64,000 bases of DNA from Cellvibrio sp. KY-YJ-3 (GTDB lineage Bacteria; Pseudomonadota; Gammaproteobacteria; Pseudomonadales; Cellvibrionaceae), in the NCBI RefSeq assembly GCF_008806955.1, contig NZ_CP031727.1, positions 2,184,001 to 2,248,000 on the forward strand, in the 5' to 3' direction. Position numbers and translations under genes: made by a program. Below the pieces are notes generated by a model. The model was not told the origin of the DNA and ran no database searches. It saw only the letters and a program-made list of their open reading frames with translations. Shown here piece after piece: positions 35,641-45,243 of the stretch; position 1 is the first letter of the stretch; each line of letters opens with the position of its first letter.

Positions 35641-36603
35641 TTACTCTGGGCTGAGGGGATCATGGAGGTAGATTTCGTAGTTGTGAGGTAAGTTTTTGAC
35701 CAATGGATTGCTCAGTTTGAATATTCTGCGCTGGTTTAGTTTGGCTTGCTCTATGCCTTTTCCATGGCGGCTGCGCCAGAGTTGATGAAAAGAGCCGTCT
35801 GCATAGGCGATTTCCAAGCCCTTTTGGATGCGAGCTAGCAAGGCTTTATTGCCTTTGTGGGTAAAAAAGAATTTGGGCAAGGGGTAATAAAGGGCTATTT
35901 CCTGGTCAGCAGTGAGCCCCAGGTTGCCTTGAAACTGCTGCTCAAAAGCCATTTCCATCGGTGCGCGGCAGAAAAAATCGACTCGCCCTGCTTTGGTCAT
36001 ACGGAACAAACTAATCACGCTATTGGATTCAACAACGTTCAGGCCGTTGGCGCGGAGAATCTTGCTGTCTGACCAACCTATACCGGAGCCGAAGGTGTAG
36101 TTTTTCAGATCATTGAATTGGCTAATCGGTTTTTTTCTGTTTTGCAGTTCGTCGCGCGCAAAACAGACTCTGTAGCTGAAAGCGCCCAAGTCCAGGGGGA
36201 AGGGGATGTAACTTAAATTTTGTTTCTCGGGTAGTTCGTCCTCGTAGCTCATTTGCAGTACGAGATTGGGGTAAAGGTTGTGGCTGAGGCTCACCAGTGT
36301 TCTGGCGCGATTCATAGGAGGGATACCGCGCAATTCATATGGGCCAAATTCAGCGACGGTTTTGTCCAGCGCTAAGCGAAGTACTTCCACTTCGTGCAGT
36401 GAGCGCTCGCTACTGCCCAGCTCGGGTAACTTATGAGTGACTAGCAGTGGGCTAGAGGCTTTGAGGTTGTTGTCAGCAAGCGCAAGGTTTGTACAGGTGA
36501 AGACGTAGACCAGGGTGGCAATGAGGATCTGTAGCACCGGTAGTAATCGATATACATGCAGAATGGGGTGTTTCCAGATAAAGGGGGGATTTGAATACGG
36601 CAT
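35641..36603 (-). CDS. Periplasmic solute-binding-like protein (SBP type 3 fold)
   Basis: A 320-residue exported protein; the ATG at 36603 has GGGGGAAG five bases upstream. A hydrophobic signal segment (LLPVLQILIATLVYVFTCTN then LALA, about 21-44) is followed by a two-lobed sequence that resembles bacterial extracellular solute-binding proteins of family 3. Features include ERSLHEVEVLRLALDKTVAE, a segment ISQFNDLKNYTFGSGIGWSD typical of the second lobe entry, and a C-terminal KGLEIAYADGSFHQLWRSR. No transporter genes are adjacent, so it may be an orphan sensor or receptor. It separates the DUF3426 gene from dusB, which are often neighbours in related genomes. Confidence 0.7.
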   Translation of the reverse strand: MPYSNPPFIWKHPILHVYRLLPVLQILIATLVYVFTCTNLALADNNLKASSPLLVTHKLPELGSSERSLHEVEVLRLALDKTVAEFGPYELRGIPPMNRARTLVSLSHNLYPNLVLQMSYEDELPEKQNLSYIPFPLDLGAFSYRVCFARDELQNRKKPISQFNDLKNYTFGSGIGWSDSKILRANGLNVVESNSVISLFRMTKAGRVDFFCRAPMEMAFEQQFQGNLGLTADQEIALYYPLPKFFFTHKGNKALLARIQKGLEIAYADGSFHQLWRSRHGKGIEQAKLNQRRIFKLSNPLVKNLPHNYEIYLHDPLSPE

Positions 36604-36661
36604 TGCACTTCCCCCCTTTTTTTCCACTAACGCTTAACTACTGGAGTTCAATCGACAGCTG

Positions 36662-38227
36662 CTAGGGAATGTAAATGCGATAATTCACAGCTTCTGTGCC
36701 AGGGTCGACTATATCCAGTGTGATATAGACCTTTTGGTTCTGCGGCATTAAATCTTTGCCGGCCAGTTCGCCTCCCAGATAATCTTTTGGGGTGAAGCGG
36801 CGGGAGGCAACGAGATTGTTGTCCAGATCACTGAAGATTAGCACCAGATCCGGGAAGGGTTGGTCGAAAGGGGCGCTGTTAACCAGCATTACATCAACAG
36901 CCAGTGCATTCTCTGCATCGGGATGTTCGCGTACTACCAGATTGGAGGTGGTAATTTGCTTGGTATCAATCAGTGTAGGTAATTCGCAGCCAAGGTAAGG
37001 GCAGGCGAACAGGTAGGCGGTACGGTAGGGTTCAATACGGCTCAGCGAGTCGAACTTGAACCAGGCAATCTGCACTGCCAATGCGATTAACCCCAGTAAG
37101 CTCAGTGTTGTCCAAAGCTTGCGCTGGTACCAGCGGCGCATGCTTTTGGCTGTGAATTCAATCGGCGCCGGAATAATATTCATCAAGAGTGCGGCGCGGG
37201 AGCCATCATAGGCGCGAATTTTGGGTTGGGTTTTAACTTGGCGTTTATTGTTGTCTTCGCTTGCGGCAGCTTCTTCTCCGATTGCTGCTGTATTCGCCGC
37301 CATTTCGTCGCGAGCGTTTATGGCGGGTTTGAACCCCTGATGGCTGGGAATTTGTGCCAGCTCATCGCTAAAAACCAGCTCATCGGAGGGCGGTGTTTGT
37401 TGTTCAGATTCCCCGATAAGGCTAAACACCAGCTTGGGTGCTGCCGGTTTACTGGTGCCAGTTTCCTGGTTGTCTTGCGCTAAATAGTGCTCGGTACTGT
37501 GGCTGGCAAGCAGTGCTTCATCGGCCAATTCCTCGTCGGATTTGGGGCGCGCTATGCCTAATTGCGGCTCCTCTTCTTCCTCGTCTTCAATCAACATTTC
37601 CGCCCAGGATTCATCGGCATCCTGGATCGCCTTATCTTCATTTTCGGGGCGGATCTTGCGCTCGAACAGTGAAACATCGGTTGTCGGTTTTACGTCGATA
37701 TCCATAAAACTATCAAACTCGTATTTGTTCTCACTTGCTGATGGCTCTTCCATGTCATCGCTGATCAACATGTCATCGCCATCGTCGAGCTGAATCGGTT
37801 TAAAGCTGCGGACCGGGCTCGCTGGTTTTTCCACCGGTGGGGATAAATGCTTCGCAGTACTGAAGTCTGGCTTTTTCAGTTCCATCGTGCGTGTGACCGG
37901 CGCAGTTTCTGGTTGCGCTTGTACTGTGGGGGCGGCATTACTTGTGAGTATGGGTTTTTGCAGTTGCGGTTTAGGTTGCTGGGCTGTGATTGTTGCAGTG
38001 CTCGCGCTACCTTGAGTGGCCGCCATTGCCGGTGTTGCTACAGTGTTTGGTGCCGCAGGTGGGGTTTTGGGTTTGACGTCAACCAAATATTCCTGCGCTT
38101 TAAAAACATTCAGACAAGAGCCGCAGCGCACTGCACCCTTGGCGGATTGCAGTTGGCTTTGGGTTACACGAAATGCAGTTCCGCATTTCGGGCAGCGGGT
38201 GATCATTTGGTTGTTGGCGGAGGTCAT
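36662..38227 (-). CDS. MJ0042 zinc-ribbon / DUF3426 membrane protein
   Basis: A 521-residue protein found next to prmA in many gammaproteobacteria. The N-terminus has an MJ0042-type zinc ribbon (TRCPKCGTAFRVT, about 10-22, then VRCGSCLNVFKA, about 33-44). A long low-complexity region rich in Pro, Ala, Glu and Asp (about 55-340) follows, then one transmembrane segment (about 372-392) and a DUF3426 domain to the end (VREHPDAENALAVDVMLVNS onward), probably periplasmic. Similarity to FimV-like tethering proteins is only in overall layout. Function unknown; the conserved link with prmA and dusB-fis suggests coexpression rather than shared function. Confidence 0.85.
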   Translation of the reverse strand: MTSANNQMITRCPKCGTAFRVTQSQLQSAKGAVRCGSCLNVFKAQEYLVDVKPKTPPAAPNTVATPAMAATQGSASTATITAQQPKPQLQKPILTSNAAPTVQAQPETAPVTRTMELKKPDFSTAKHLSPPVEKPASPVRSFKPIQLDDGDDMLISDDMEEPSASENKYEFDSFMDIDVKPTTDVSLFERKIRPENEDKAIQDADESWAEMLIEDEEEEEPQLGIARPKSDEELADEALLASHSTEHYLAQDNQETGTSKPAAPKLVFSLIGESEQQTPPSDELVFSDELAQIPSHQGFKPAINARDEMAANTAAIGEEAAASEDNNKRQVKTQPKIRAYDGSRAALLMNIIPAPIEFTAKSMRRWYQRKLWTTLSLLGLIALAVQIAWFKFDSLSRIEPYRTAYLFACPYLGCELPTLIDTKQITTSNLVVREHPDAENALAVDVMLVNSAPFDQPFPDLVLIFSDLDNNLVASRRFTPKDYLGGELAGKDLMPQNQKVYITLDIVDPGTEAVNYRIYIP

Positions 38228-38346
38228 GTCTGTGGGCTCTTAAACCTGTCGGATCAATCTGTTGAATAGCACAGTGTAGCTTTTCACGCGCCATGCGGTA
38301 AATTGCGACGCGAGACCGGTTTCAGGTTCTCGTATCGCAATGCCAA

Positions 38347-39228
38347 CTATCTCACCTTTGTGGCGGTCAAGCGCACCCATTCTTCTTGTTCGGCGATGGG
38401 GGCAAATTCGAACCAGGGCTCGTAGGCTGCCATCACCGATTGAGCTTGCACCGATAAAATACCGGATAAGCACAGTTTGCCGCCTACTTTGGTCATGGCA
38501 TTTAATGCCGGGGCCAGCTCCGCCAGTGGGCCGGCGAGAATATTGGCAAGCATCACATCCACCTGCACATCAGGGCAGTTGGGTGGCAAATAGACGGGCA
38601 TGGCGTCTGCCGGCAGATTATTGCGCTTGGCGTTTTCTGTGGTGGCGAGCAGTGCTTGCGGATCGATATCGATACCGATGACTTGTTTGGCTCCCAGCAA
38701 TAAGGCGGCGATACCTAAAATGCCAGAGCCGCAGCCGTAGTCGACGACATCGAGCCCGTTAAAATCTTGCTGGTCAATCCACTGCATACACAAAAATGTG
38801 GTGGGGTGGGTGCCGGTGCCAAAGGCGAGGCCTGGGTCGAGCATCAGGTTGACCTTATCTGGCTCGGGCGGCTGTTGCCAGCTTGGGCAAATCCACAAGC
38901 GTTCGCCGCAGCGAATCGCGTGATAATTGGTCATCCACTCGCGCTCCCAATCTTTGTCCTCCAGCTGTTCCCAGTAGTGTTCGGGCAGCGGGTTGCCAAA
39001 GCGTCGCTCGGCTATGGTGATTGTCTTGGCGGTATCAATTTCCGCGTCAAACAGGCCGGTGATTTTCACGCTGTCCCACAGTGGCGTTTCGCCCAAACCC
39101 GGCTCGAGAATGGGTTGATCGGCATTGTCTTGCAAGGTGACCGATGCAGCACCGCACGCCAATAGGGAATCTTCAAGGGATTCGGCGTAGCGACGTGAGG
39201 TGATAATTTTGAGTTGCAGCCAGGGCAT
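38347..39228 (-). CDS. prmA: Ribosomal protein L11 methyltransferase PrmA
   Basis: SAM-dependent enzyme that trimethylates ribosomal protein L11. It reads as 293 residues from the ATG at 39228, the same length as the E. coli protein; an upstream start adds 28 residues that overlap the preceding terminator. N-terminal substrate-recognition domain (MPWLQLKI to about 55), SAM motif I VVDYGCGSGILGIAALLLGA (about 160-179), GTGTHPTT (about 138-145) and motif IV VDVMLANILAGPL are present. It follows accC after a terminator. Confidence 0.97.
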   Translation of the reverse strand: MPWLQLKIITSRRYAESLEDSLLACGAASVTLQDNADQPILEPGLGETPLWDSVKITGLFDAEIDTAKTITIAERRFGNPLPEHYWEQLEDKDWEREWMTNYHAIRCGERLWICPSWQQPPEPDKVNLMLDPGLAFGTGTHPTTFLCMQWIDQQDFNGLDVVDYGCGSGILGIAALLLGAKQVIGIDIDPQALLATTENAKRNNLPADAMPVYLPPNCPDVQVDVMLANILAGPLAELAPALNAMTKVGGKLCLSGILSVQAQSVMAAYEPWFEFAPIAEQEEWVRLTATKVR

Positions 39229-39277
39229 AGGAATTCTGCTCTTGGTGATAAAGGAATCTGATTTTCGGGGGCTAAAT

Positions 39278-39306
39278 GTAAAAGGGCGCGATAAATCGCG
39301 CCCTTT
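39278..39306 (-). terminator. Intrinsic terminator between accC and prmA
   Basis: A perfect 11-bp stem, AAAGGGCGCGA / TCGCGCCCTTT, has a four-base loop and is followed on the minus strand by TTTTACATTT, 15 bases past the accC stop. Confidence 0.85.
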
Positions 39307-39321
39307 GATCACTGGCTGATA

Positions 39322-40662
39322 TTACTCAGCCAATTTTTTCTCAAGGTAGTGAATGTTCACGCCGCCTTTACGGAATTCAGTATCGCGAACCAACATCTGC
39401 TGTAGCGGAATATTGGTGCGAATACCATCCACAATGGTCTCGTCCAGCGCGTTGCGCATACGGTTCAAGGCGATCTCGCGGGTGTCACCAAAGGTGATGA
39501 TTTTGGCGATCATTGAATCGTAGTTTGGTGGCACTGTGTAGCCGTTGTACAGGTGAGAATCCACGCGTACACCCAAGCCGCCGGGGGCGTGAAAGCCTTT
39601 GACCAAACCAGGGCAGGGCATAAAGGTTTTTGGGTCTTCAGCGTTGATACGACATTCAAACGAGTGGCCGCGAATAATCACATCGGACTGCTTGTATGAA
39701 AGCGGCAAACCTGAGCAAACGCGAATTTGCTCTTTGATCAAATCGATGCCGGTTACCATTTCTGAAACCGGATGTTCCACCTGGATACGGGTGTTCATCT
39801 CGATAAAGTAGAAGCGGCCATCCTCGTACAAAAACTCAAAAGTACCGGCGCCCTTGTAACCAATATCGATACACGCTTTTACACATGCGGCGTAGGTTTC
39901 CTCGCGGATTTCTTGTGGGATGCCGGGTGCGGGTGCCTCTTCCAACACTTTTTGGTGGCGGCGCTGCAGTGAGCAATCACGATCACCCAAGTGGATGGCA
40001 TGGCCCTGGCCGTCAGACAGGATTTGTACTTCTACGTGACGCGGGTTTTGCAGGAATTTCTCCATGTACACAGTGCCATCGCCAAATGCTGCTTTGGCTT
40101 CACCCTGGGTAACATGGATGGAGCTGATCAGCGCTGCTTCGGTGTGTACTACGCGCATACCGCGACCACCGCCACCAGCTGCCGCTTTGATGATAATAGG
40201 GTAGCCAATACGTTTGGCGATTTTCATGCACTCTTCGGGGTCTTCTGGCAGTGGGCCGTCGGAACCCGGAACCGTAGGCACGCCAGCTTTTTTCATCGCT
40301 TTAATCGCTTCTACCTTGTCGCCCATCATGCGAATAACCGCAGGATCCGGGCCGATAAAGGTAAAACCGCTGTTTTGCACGCGCTCGGCAAAATCGGCGT
40401 TTTCAGCAAGGAAACCATAACCCGGGTGAACTGCTTCCGCGTCAGTGATCTCCATGGCGGAAATAATCGCCGGAACGTTCAGGTAGCTTTTGGGTGACGG
40501 GTTTGGCCCGATACACACCGATTCGTCCGCCAGGCGAACGTGTTTTAAATCGCGGTCAACCTGTGAGTGAACAGCAACAGTCTTGATGCCTAACTCTTTA
40601 CAGGCGCGCAACACGCGCAACGCGATTTCGCCACGGTTGGCGATCAAAATTTTATCGAACAT
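39322..40662 (-). CDS. accC: Acetyl-CoA carboxylase biotin carboxylase subunit AccC
   Basis: Carboxylates biotin on AccB in the first step of fatty-acid synthesis. Its 446 residues carry the N-terminal Rossmann domain ([20 protein letters not shown]), the ATP-grasp Gly-rich loop ([17 protein letters not shown], about 156-172), the active-site residues in [18 protein letters not shown] (about 288-305), and the C-terminal [23 protein letters not shown]. It is normal in length. It lies 74 bases downstream of accB in the aroQ-accB-accC order that is usual for gammaproteobacteria. Confidence 0.98.
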   Translation of the reverse strand: MFDKILIANRGEIALRVLRACKELGIKTVAVHSQVDRDLKHVRLADESVCIGPNPSPKSYLNVPAIISAMEITDAEAVHPGYGFLAENADFAERVQNSGFTFIGPDPAVIRMMGDKVEAIKAMKKAGVPTVPGSDGPLPEDPEECMKIAKRIGYPIIIKAAAGGGGRGMRVVHTEAALISSIHVTQGEAKAAFGDGTVYMEKFLQNPRHVEVQILSDGQGHAIHLGDRDCSLQRRHQKVLEEAPAPGIPQEIREETYAACVKACIDIGYKGAGTFEFLYEDGRFYFIEMNTRIQVEHPVSEMVTGIDLIKEQIRVCSGLPLSYKQSDVIIRGHSFECRINAEDPKTFMPCPGLVKGFHAPGGLGVRVDSHLYNGYTVPPNYDSMIAKIITFGDTREIALNRMRNALDETIVDGIRTNIPLQQMLVRDTEFRKGGVNIHYLEKKLAE

Positions 40663-40736
40663 AAACCAAATCCTCAGCGATTAGTGAATAGGTCGCCCGC
40701 GCAAAAAAAGGGGCGTGCGACAGCCACAACAAATGG

Positions 40737-41201
40737 TTAGGCAATAGTCACTAGAGGCTGGTCGAATTCAACGGGGCTGCCGTCTTCAACCAAAATGGCT
40801 TCGATCACGCCAGTCTTGTCAGCTTCGATTTGGTTCATCATTTTCATCGCTTCAATGATGCAAATGACATCGCCCGCTTTAACGTGTTTGCCCACTTCAA
40901 TGAATGAAGGTGAGCCTGGGCTTGGTGAGCGATAAAAGGTGCCAACCATGGGTGATTTTACCAAGTGGCCAGAGGGGGCCGCTGCAACAGGGGCAGCAGC
41001 AGGTGCGGCGGCTGCGGGGGCCGCAACGGGTGCCGCCGCTGCGGGAGCGGGTGCCGCAAAGCCTTGCGGTGCAGTGAAGTATTGAGTAGTGCCACTGTTG
41101 CGTGCGATACGCACAGATTCTTCGCCCTCTTTGATTTCCAGCTCGCCGATATTGGATTCTTCGAGCAGCTCGATCAATTTTTTAATTTTGCGAATATCCA
41201 T
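40737..41201 (-). CDS. accB: Biotin carboxyl carrier protein AccB
   Basis: Carries the biotin of acetyl-CoA carboxylase. Its 154 residues have an N-terminal helical part ([20 protein letters not shown]) and an Ala/Pro-rich flexible linker (about 45-78). The biotinyl domain contains the modification site EAMKMMN (Lys about 120), and [21 protein letters not shown] carries the thumb region. It is 63 bases after aroQ. In E. coli AccB represses its own operon; nothing here shows whether that holds. Confidence 0.97.
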   Translation of the reverse strand: MDIRKIKKLIELLEESNIGELEIKEGEESVRIARNSGTTQYFTAPQGFAAPAPAAAAPVAAPAAAAPAAAPVAAAPSGHLVKSPMVGTFYRSPSPGSPSFIEVGKHVKAGDVICIIEAMKMMNQIEADKTGVIEAILVEDGSPVEFDQPLVTIA

Positions 41202-41264
41202 AGTGTCCTCTTTGGCAACATTAGGTTGTTGGTTGATATTGAATTTGGCCCGATAAATAGGGTG

Positions 41265-41702
41265 CTATTTGATCAGGGTGAAAGCAGCTTGCAGCGCCAG
41301 GTCGTAACTGGTGGCGCCAAATCCACAGATGACGCCTTGGGCGACATCAGAGAAATAGGAGTGGTGGCGGAAGGCCTCGCGCTTGTGCACGTTGGATAAG
41401 TGCACTTCGATAAACGGAATGCCAACGCCAAGTAACGCATCGCGCAGTGCAACGCTAGTGTGGGTAAAGGCGGCGGGGTTGATGATGATGAAATCGACAC
41501 CTTCTTTGCGTGCATCGTGAATGCGATCAATTAATTCGTATTCGGCATTGCTTTGCAGGGTTTGCAGGTGGTGGCCGGCATCAAGCGCGGTTTGGGTCAG
41601 TTTACGGTTGATGTCTTCCAGTGTGGTGGCGCCATAGATGCCTGGTTCGCGCAGCCCTAAAAGGTTCAGGTTGGGGCCGTGAAGTACCAAAATGGTTGCC
41701 AT
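41265..41702 (-). CDS. aroQ: Type II 3-dehydroquinate dehydratase AroQ
   Basis: Third step of the shikimate pathway, trans-dehydration of 3-dehydroquinate; dodecameric. Its 145 residues have the N-terminal [17 protein letters not shown] with the catalytic Tyr (about 22), the substrate loop Arg, [17 protein letters not shown] (about 75-91) with Asn and His, and [20 protein letters not shown] (about 99-118) with the second catalytic His. It is the first gene of aroQ-accB-accC; the promoter is expected in the 319-base gap before dsbD. Confidence 0.97.
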   Translation of the reverse strand: MATILVLHGPNLNLLGLREPGIYGATTLEDINRKLTQTALDAGHHLQTLQSNAEYELIDRIHDARKEGVDFIIINPAAFTHTSVALRDALLGVGIPFIEVHLSNVHKREAFRHHSYFSDVAQGVICGFGATSYDLALQAAFTLIK

Positions 41703-41931
41703 TGACTGTGATCCTGCAGTGATATTCTGTTTTTGTGCGCGAACTCACCAATATCTGGCGAGTCTCGGCCTGTCTGGATTGAAAGTGAGAAGAGTTTGCC
41801 GCAAAAACCGGGATCTGTCCACGATAGCAGCGAAATTTTGTTGAGTTGGCAGAAAATGCCAGCATGATTGAAGAAGTTAGTCAGGGTGATGCTAAAAAGC
41901 GGCACTTAAATAACACTTTTGCATGATTATC

Positions 41932-41968
41932 CCCGCATCATGCCCCCACGATAGCGGCACGATGCGGG
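41932..41968. other. Hairpin in the dsbD-aroQ gap
   Basis: CCCGCATC pairs with GATGCGGG, and after an A-C mismatch TGCC pairs with GGCA, leaving an 11-base loop. It lies 54 bases past the dsbD stop on the minus strand. The tail is not U-rich, so it could be a weak terminator or a 3'-end stabiliser. The rest of the 319-base gap (41703-42021) should hold the aroQ-accBC promoter but no good match was picked out. Confidence 0.5.
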
Positions 41969-42021
41969 AAGTTTTGTAAAGTTGACGGTAAGTGCTGCTA
42001 ATTTCATCAAAAAGTATGAAT

Positions 42022-43830
42022 CTATGGCCTATCTTCGCCTTTCAAGGTGTTGATAACCAACTCTTTGGTGAGTAGTTGGGGTAATAACTGGCCTTTGCCC
42101 GCGTGGTTGGCCGGAAACCAGAGGTATAGAGGAACGCCGCTGCGGCCATATTCTTGCAGTAACTCGGTAATTTTGGGGTCAGTATTTGTCCAGTCACCTT
42201 TAATGGTTGCCACATTAAGCTCATCAAATACGGCTTCCACAGCAGCTGTGTCCAGTGCGATTCGTTCATTGGCCAGACAAGTGAGACACCAATCTGCCGT
42301 CAGGTTTACAAATACCGGGCGGCCTTGGCTGCGTAAGTCCGCCAGTAGTTCGGGGCTGTAAGGTTGCCAGCGTCCTTGGGGCTGCGCTTGGTTGTTTAGG
42401 GCGGGTGTTTGGAAAATGAATGCAAGAGCGATAATCCAACTGGCCACAATCGCCAAACGGCGCAGCCAAAGCCATAAACCGGTGGTATGGCGGCCTGATA
42501 ACCAGCAGCCAAAAGCAATCAGCACGGCGCCAATACACAAACTTGCCATGCCGTTAACGCCTGTCTGGCGACCATAAACCCAGAGTAACCAAATTGCGCT
42601 TAGGTACAGGGGGAAAGCTAGCAGCTGTTTCAGGTTGTCCATCCACACGCCAGGTTTGGGTAGGCGGTTAGCCAAGGCAGGCAGGTAGCACAAGAGCAAC
42701 AGCGGTAGTGCCATACCAAAACCCAGTGCGGCAAAAACAGCAATACAGACCAGCGGTGGTTGTGTGAGCGCAAACCCGAGTGCGGCACCCATAAACGGAG
42801 CGGTGCAAGGGCTGGCAACTACGGCCGCCAATACGCCGGTAAAAAATGAACCGCTCAAGCCAGACTTTTGTGTCAATCGCTGGCCAGCGCCCATCAAACT
42901 ACCGCCAAAATGAATCAGTCCGGACATGCTCAAGCCCATCACAAAAAATAAATAGGCCAGTGCGGCAATTAACCCGGGCGATTGCAATTGAAAGCCCCAG
43001 CCCACCGCTTCACCACCTTTGCGTGCCAGAATCAACGCGATGGCAAATCCCACAAAACAGACCACAATACCCAGCGTGTAAACCCAGCCATGCAGTGCTA
43101 ACCGGCTGCGATCGGCAGACGCAAGGCTCATCACCTTAATGGATAGCACCGGAAAAACGCAGGGCATCAGGTTCAGAATCATGCCGCCTAACAAGGCGAG
43201 CAGCATGGCTTGCAGTAGCCAGTTTGAATCTGTTGTCGGTGTGTCGGTAGTTGCCGGAGTTGTTGGGGCTATTAATGGTGCGGTGGGGATTTGCTCCGTC
43301 ACGGTCAGTGCAACAGGGTCAACTCTCAAGGTAAGTTTTTGTGGTGGATAACAGAGGCCAGCATCGGCGCAGCCTTGGTATTCCAGCTTCAGCGTAAAAG
43401 ATTGTTGAATTGCGCTGATATCAAATGTCGCACTGACTTGTTGGTAGTGCACCATGGTTTCGCGCTCAAACAACTCGTCATACTTCATCTTGCCTGGGCT
43501 ATAGATGGGGGTCAGCGTAATGGCTTGATCGGCTTTAAACTTAAAGCGCTCTTCATAAAGGTAGTATTTATCTGCAATAGTCCAGCTTAATGTCAGCCGT
43601 TCGCTGGAAATCTCGAAGCTCGGTTTGAATGCCTCGGCAACCGGCAAAAATTCATCCTGTGCGCCCAGCAGGCTATTGCTGTTGTTAGTGCTGGTGTTTT
43701 TAGCAAAGGGATCCTGGGCATAAGCAGGCGCAGCAAATGAGATAACACTGGCGAGCAGCAGGGCGATGACGCCAGTGCAGCTCGGGAATTTGATAAATGG
43801 GTGGCGAGTCTTTTGCATTCTCATATACAT
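42022..43830 (-). CDS. dsbD: Thiol:disulfide interchange protein DsbD
   Basis: Inner-membrane protein that passes electrons from cytoplasmic thioredoxin to periplasmic DsbC, DsbE and others. Its 602 residues comprise a signal peptide (about 17-39), an N-terminal alpha domain with YQGCADAGLCYPP (two Cys about 153 and 159), and a central membrane domain of about eight segments starting near 208. That domain has conserved Cys in LNLMPCVFPVLSIK and in VASPCTAPF. The C-terminal thioredoxin-like domain carries ADWCLTCLANE (CxxC near 513-516). All six redox cysteines are present. The first ATG is used, although one at codon 3 or 5 is possible. Confidence 0.96.
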   Translation of the reverse strand: MYMRMQKTRHPFIKFPSCTGVIALLLASVISFAAPAYAQDPFAKNTSTNNSNSLLGAQDEFLPVAEAFKPSFEISSERLTLSWTIADKYYLYEERFKFKADQAITLTPIYSPGKMKYDELFERETMVHYQQVSATFDISAIQQSFTLKLEYQGCADAGLCYPPQKLTLRVDPVALTVTEQIPTAPLIAPTTPATTDTPTTDSNWLLQAMLLALLGGMILNLMPCVFPVLSIKVMSLASADRSRLALHGWVYTLGIVVCFVGFAIALILARKGGEAVGWGFQLQSPGLIAALAYLFFVMGLSMSGLIHFGGSLMGAGQRLTQKSGLSGSFFTGVLAAVVASPCTAPFMGAALGFALTQPPLVCIAVFAALGFGMALPLLLLCYLPALANRLPKPGVWMDNLKQLLAFPLYLSAIWLLWVYGRQTGVNGMASLCIGAVLIAFGCWLSGRHTTGLWLWLRRLAIVASWIIALAFIFQTPALNNQAQPQGRWQPYSPELLADLRSQGRPVFVNLTADWCLTCLANERIALDTAAVEAVFDELNVATIKGDWTNTDPKITELLQEYGRSGVPLYLWFPANHAGKGQLLPQLLTKELVINTLKGEDRP

Positions 43831-44005
43831 GGAAACGTATCTTGATCAAATTGGCTGGGGAGTGCCCAGGTTCTGGTGTCCTTGGGCGCGACTTACAGTA
43901 ACATACGCAGCCTTCTAGACAATCGGTAATCGCAATCATTCTATGCGATGTTCGATTTTTCTAACGCAACACACAACTCATCTTTCAGTACAGAGAAAAG
44001 GCGTT

Positions 44006-44737
44006 ATGTTTAATTTTGTTGGTCGCAGTGCATTGTGTATGGCAGTGTTTTTCAGCCTCAGTGCCTGTCAGCTTCCTTTTTATGCGAATCAGAAAAAACC
44101 CGCTCCTGTAGCACCTGCGCCAGTAGCACCACCGGTTCCGGTGATCACCAAAGAGCAGCAGGTGGTTCGCATGCTGCTACTTAACGGGGAGTACACCCTG
44201 TCGCGCGATCAATTGCTCACGCCTGCCAATGACAACGCTTATGATTTTTTCCATGCAGTGTTAAAACTCGAGCCCAACAACCAGCGCGCCAAGGGTGGGT
44301 TGCAGGGCATCGTTATGCGCTATGTAGATCTGGCTCGTCAGGCTGCAGCCCGCGGCAACTACACCCAAGCGACGACCATGCTCAACAATGCCCGCATCGT
44401 CGACCCGAACAATTTGTTAATTAAGGAGGTTTCGGCGGCGCTTACCGAGCAAATTAAATCCGCGCCACCCGTAGAGCCTTATCGTGGCGGTGCCAATGAA
44501 TTTTTATTAGAAGCCAGCTTGCTGGGAAAAGATGATCCGCAAATATTGGCGCGCATCAATGAGATTGCACAACAGCTCAAAGCAACGAATAGCCTGGCCA
44601 TGATTATCGCCCGCAGTGATGTAGAGGGGCGCTGGATCTATCAAAAAATGCGCGACGCCTTGCCGGGCTATCGCGTGCGTGGCGACATTAAATTAGGCGG
44701 CCCACCGCGGGTGCAGCTGGTGCCATCGGCGCAATAA
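44006..44737 (+). CDS. Lipoprotein with helical/TPR-like repeats
   Basis: A 243-residue protein from the ATG at 44006 (AAGG six bases upstream). It has a lipoprotein signal with lipobox LSAC (Cys about 21), then a Pro/Ala/Val-rich linker (PVAPAPVAPPVPV). A helical region has TPR-like character: NDNAYDFFHAVLKLEPNNQRA (about 77-97), ARGNYTQATTMLNNARIVDP (about 116-135). The C-terminal 80 residues contain ARSDVEGRWIYQKMRDALPGYRVRGDI, the kind of short OmpA- or SPOR-adjacent tail seen in periplasmic binding proteins, but I do not recognise the family with certainty. It is expressed divergently from dsbD, and its terminator follows the stop. Confidence 0.75.
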   Translation: MFNFVGRSALCMAVFFSLSACQLPFYANQKKPAPVAPAPVAPPVPVITKEQQVVRMLLLNGEYTLSRDQLLTPANDNAYDFFHAVLKLEPNNQRAKGGLQGIVMRYVDLARQAAARGNYTQATTMLNNARIVDPNNLLIKEVSAALTEQIKSAPPVEPYRGGANEFLLEASLLGKDDPQILARINEIAQQLKATNSLAMIIARSDVEGRWIYQKMRDALPGYRVRGDIKLGGPPRVQLVPSAQ

Positions 44738-44746
44738 TTTCAATTT

Positions 44747-44772
44747 AAAAGAGCGCATTGGCGCTCTTTTTT
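44747..44772. terminator. Bidirectional terminator after the 44006 lipoprotein gene
   Basis: The stem AAAAGAGCGC / GCGCTCTTTT with an ATTG loop is flanked by A and T runs between two convergent genes. Confidence 0.88.
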
Positions 44773-44779
44773 CTACCTG

Positions 44780-45151
44780 CTAAGTTCGACCGGCATAAAG
44801 CCCTGTGATCAATAAAACACCGAGCAAAGCAATCAGTAAATTAATAGCCATGCCCCATTTTGCATTATAACCCGCGGGATATTCTTGAGTGTTTAGCGTT
44901 TTGAGCACGGAGCTATATTGTTTCGATGAATAAGTCGCAGCAATCACACCCAAAAGAATAAACGCCAGTCCAATCCAAAAAGTTGTAATGGCTTCAATAG
45001 AATTACTTTGCTCAGGTGCAAGCACGCGCATCAGCAAACCAGCTCGCTCCACTAAAAATCCAAAAGCAATCAGCGCCAAGCTGGTCCTGTTCCATGCAAG
45101 CAGGGTTCGTTCTGCAGCGAAAAGAACACGAGGGTCTTTTAGGTCTGACAT
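44780..45151 (-). CDS. YidH-family (DUF202) membrane protein
   Basis: A 123-residue inner-membrane protein with three transmembrane segments (about 24-44, 57-77 and 100-120). The DUF202/YidH signature is at the N-terminus: DPRVLFAAERTLLAWNRTSLALIAFGFLVE, with the conserved ERT.LAW.RT. Function unknown. It converges on the upstream lipoprotein gene. Its length matches E. coli YidH (115). Confidence 0.88.
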   Translation of the reverse strand: MSDLKDPRVLFAAERTLLAWNRTSLALIAFGFLVERAGLLMRVLAPEQSNSIEAITTFWIGLAFILLGVIAATYSSKQYSSVLKTLNTQEYPAGYNAKWGMAINLLIALLGVLLITGLYAGRT

Positions 45152-45243
45152 GGTATTAATCCTGAGGTGAGGGCATCACAATTTCATGTGAAATATTTTT
45201 TTGTAAGGCATGTCAGATATAGCAAAGTAGCAACGGTTTGTCG

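Noticed and set aside
39991..40497. 168-codon frame on the plus strand inside accC
   Set aside because: Antisense shadow of accC with no independent signal.
45152..45243. Possible attC site after the DUF1801 gene
   Set aside because: No RYYYAAC...GTTRRRY pair with an imperfect inverted repeat was found, so the cassette status stays unproven.
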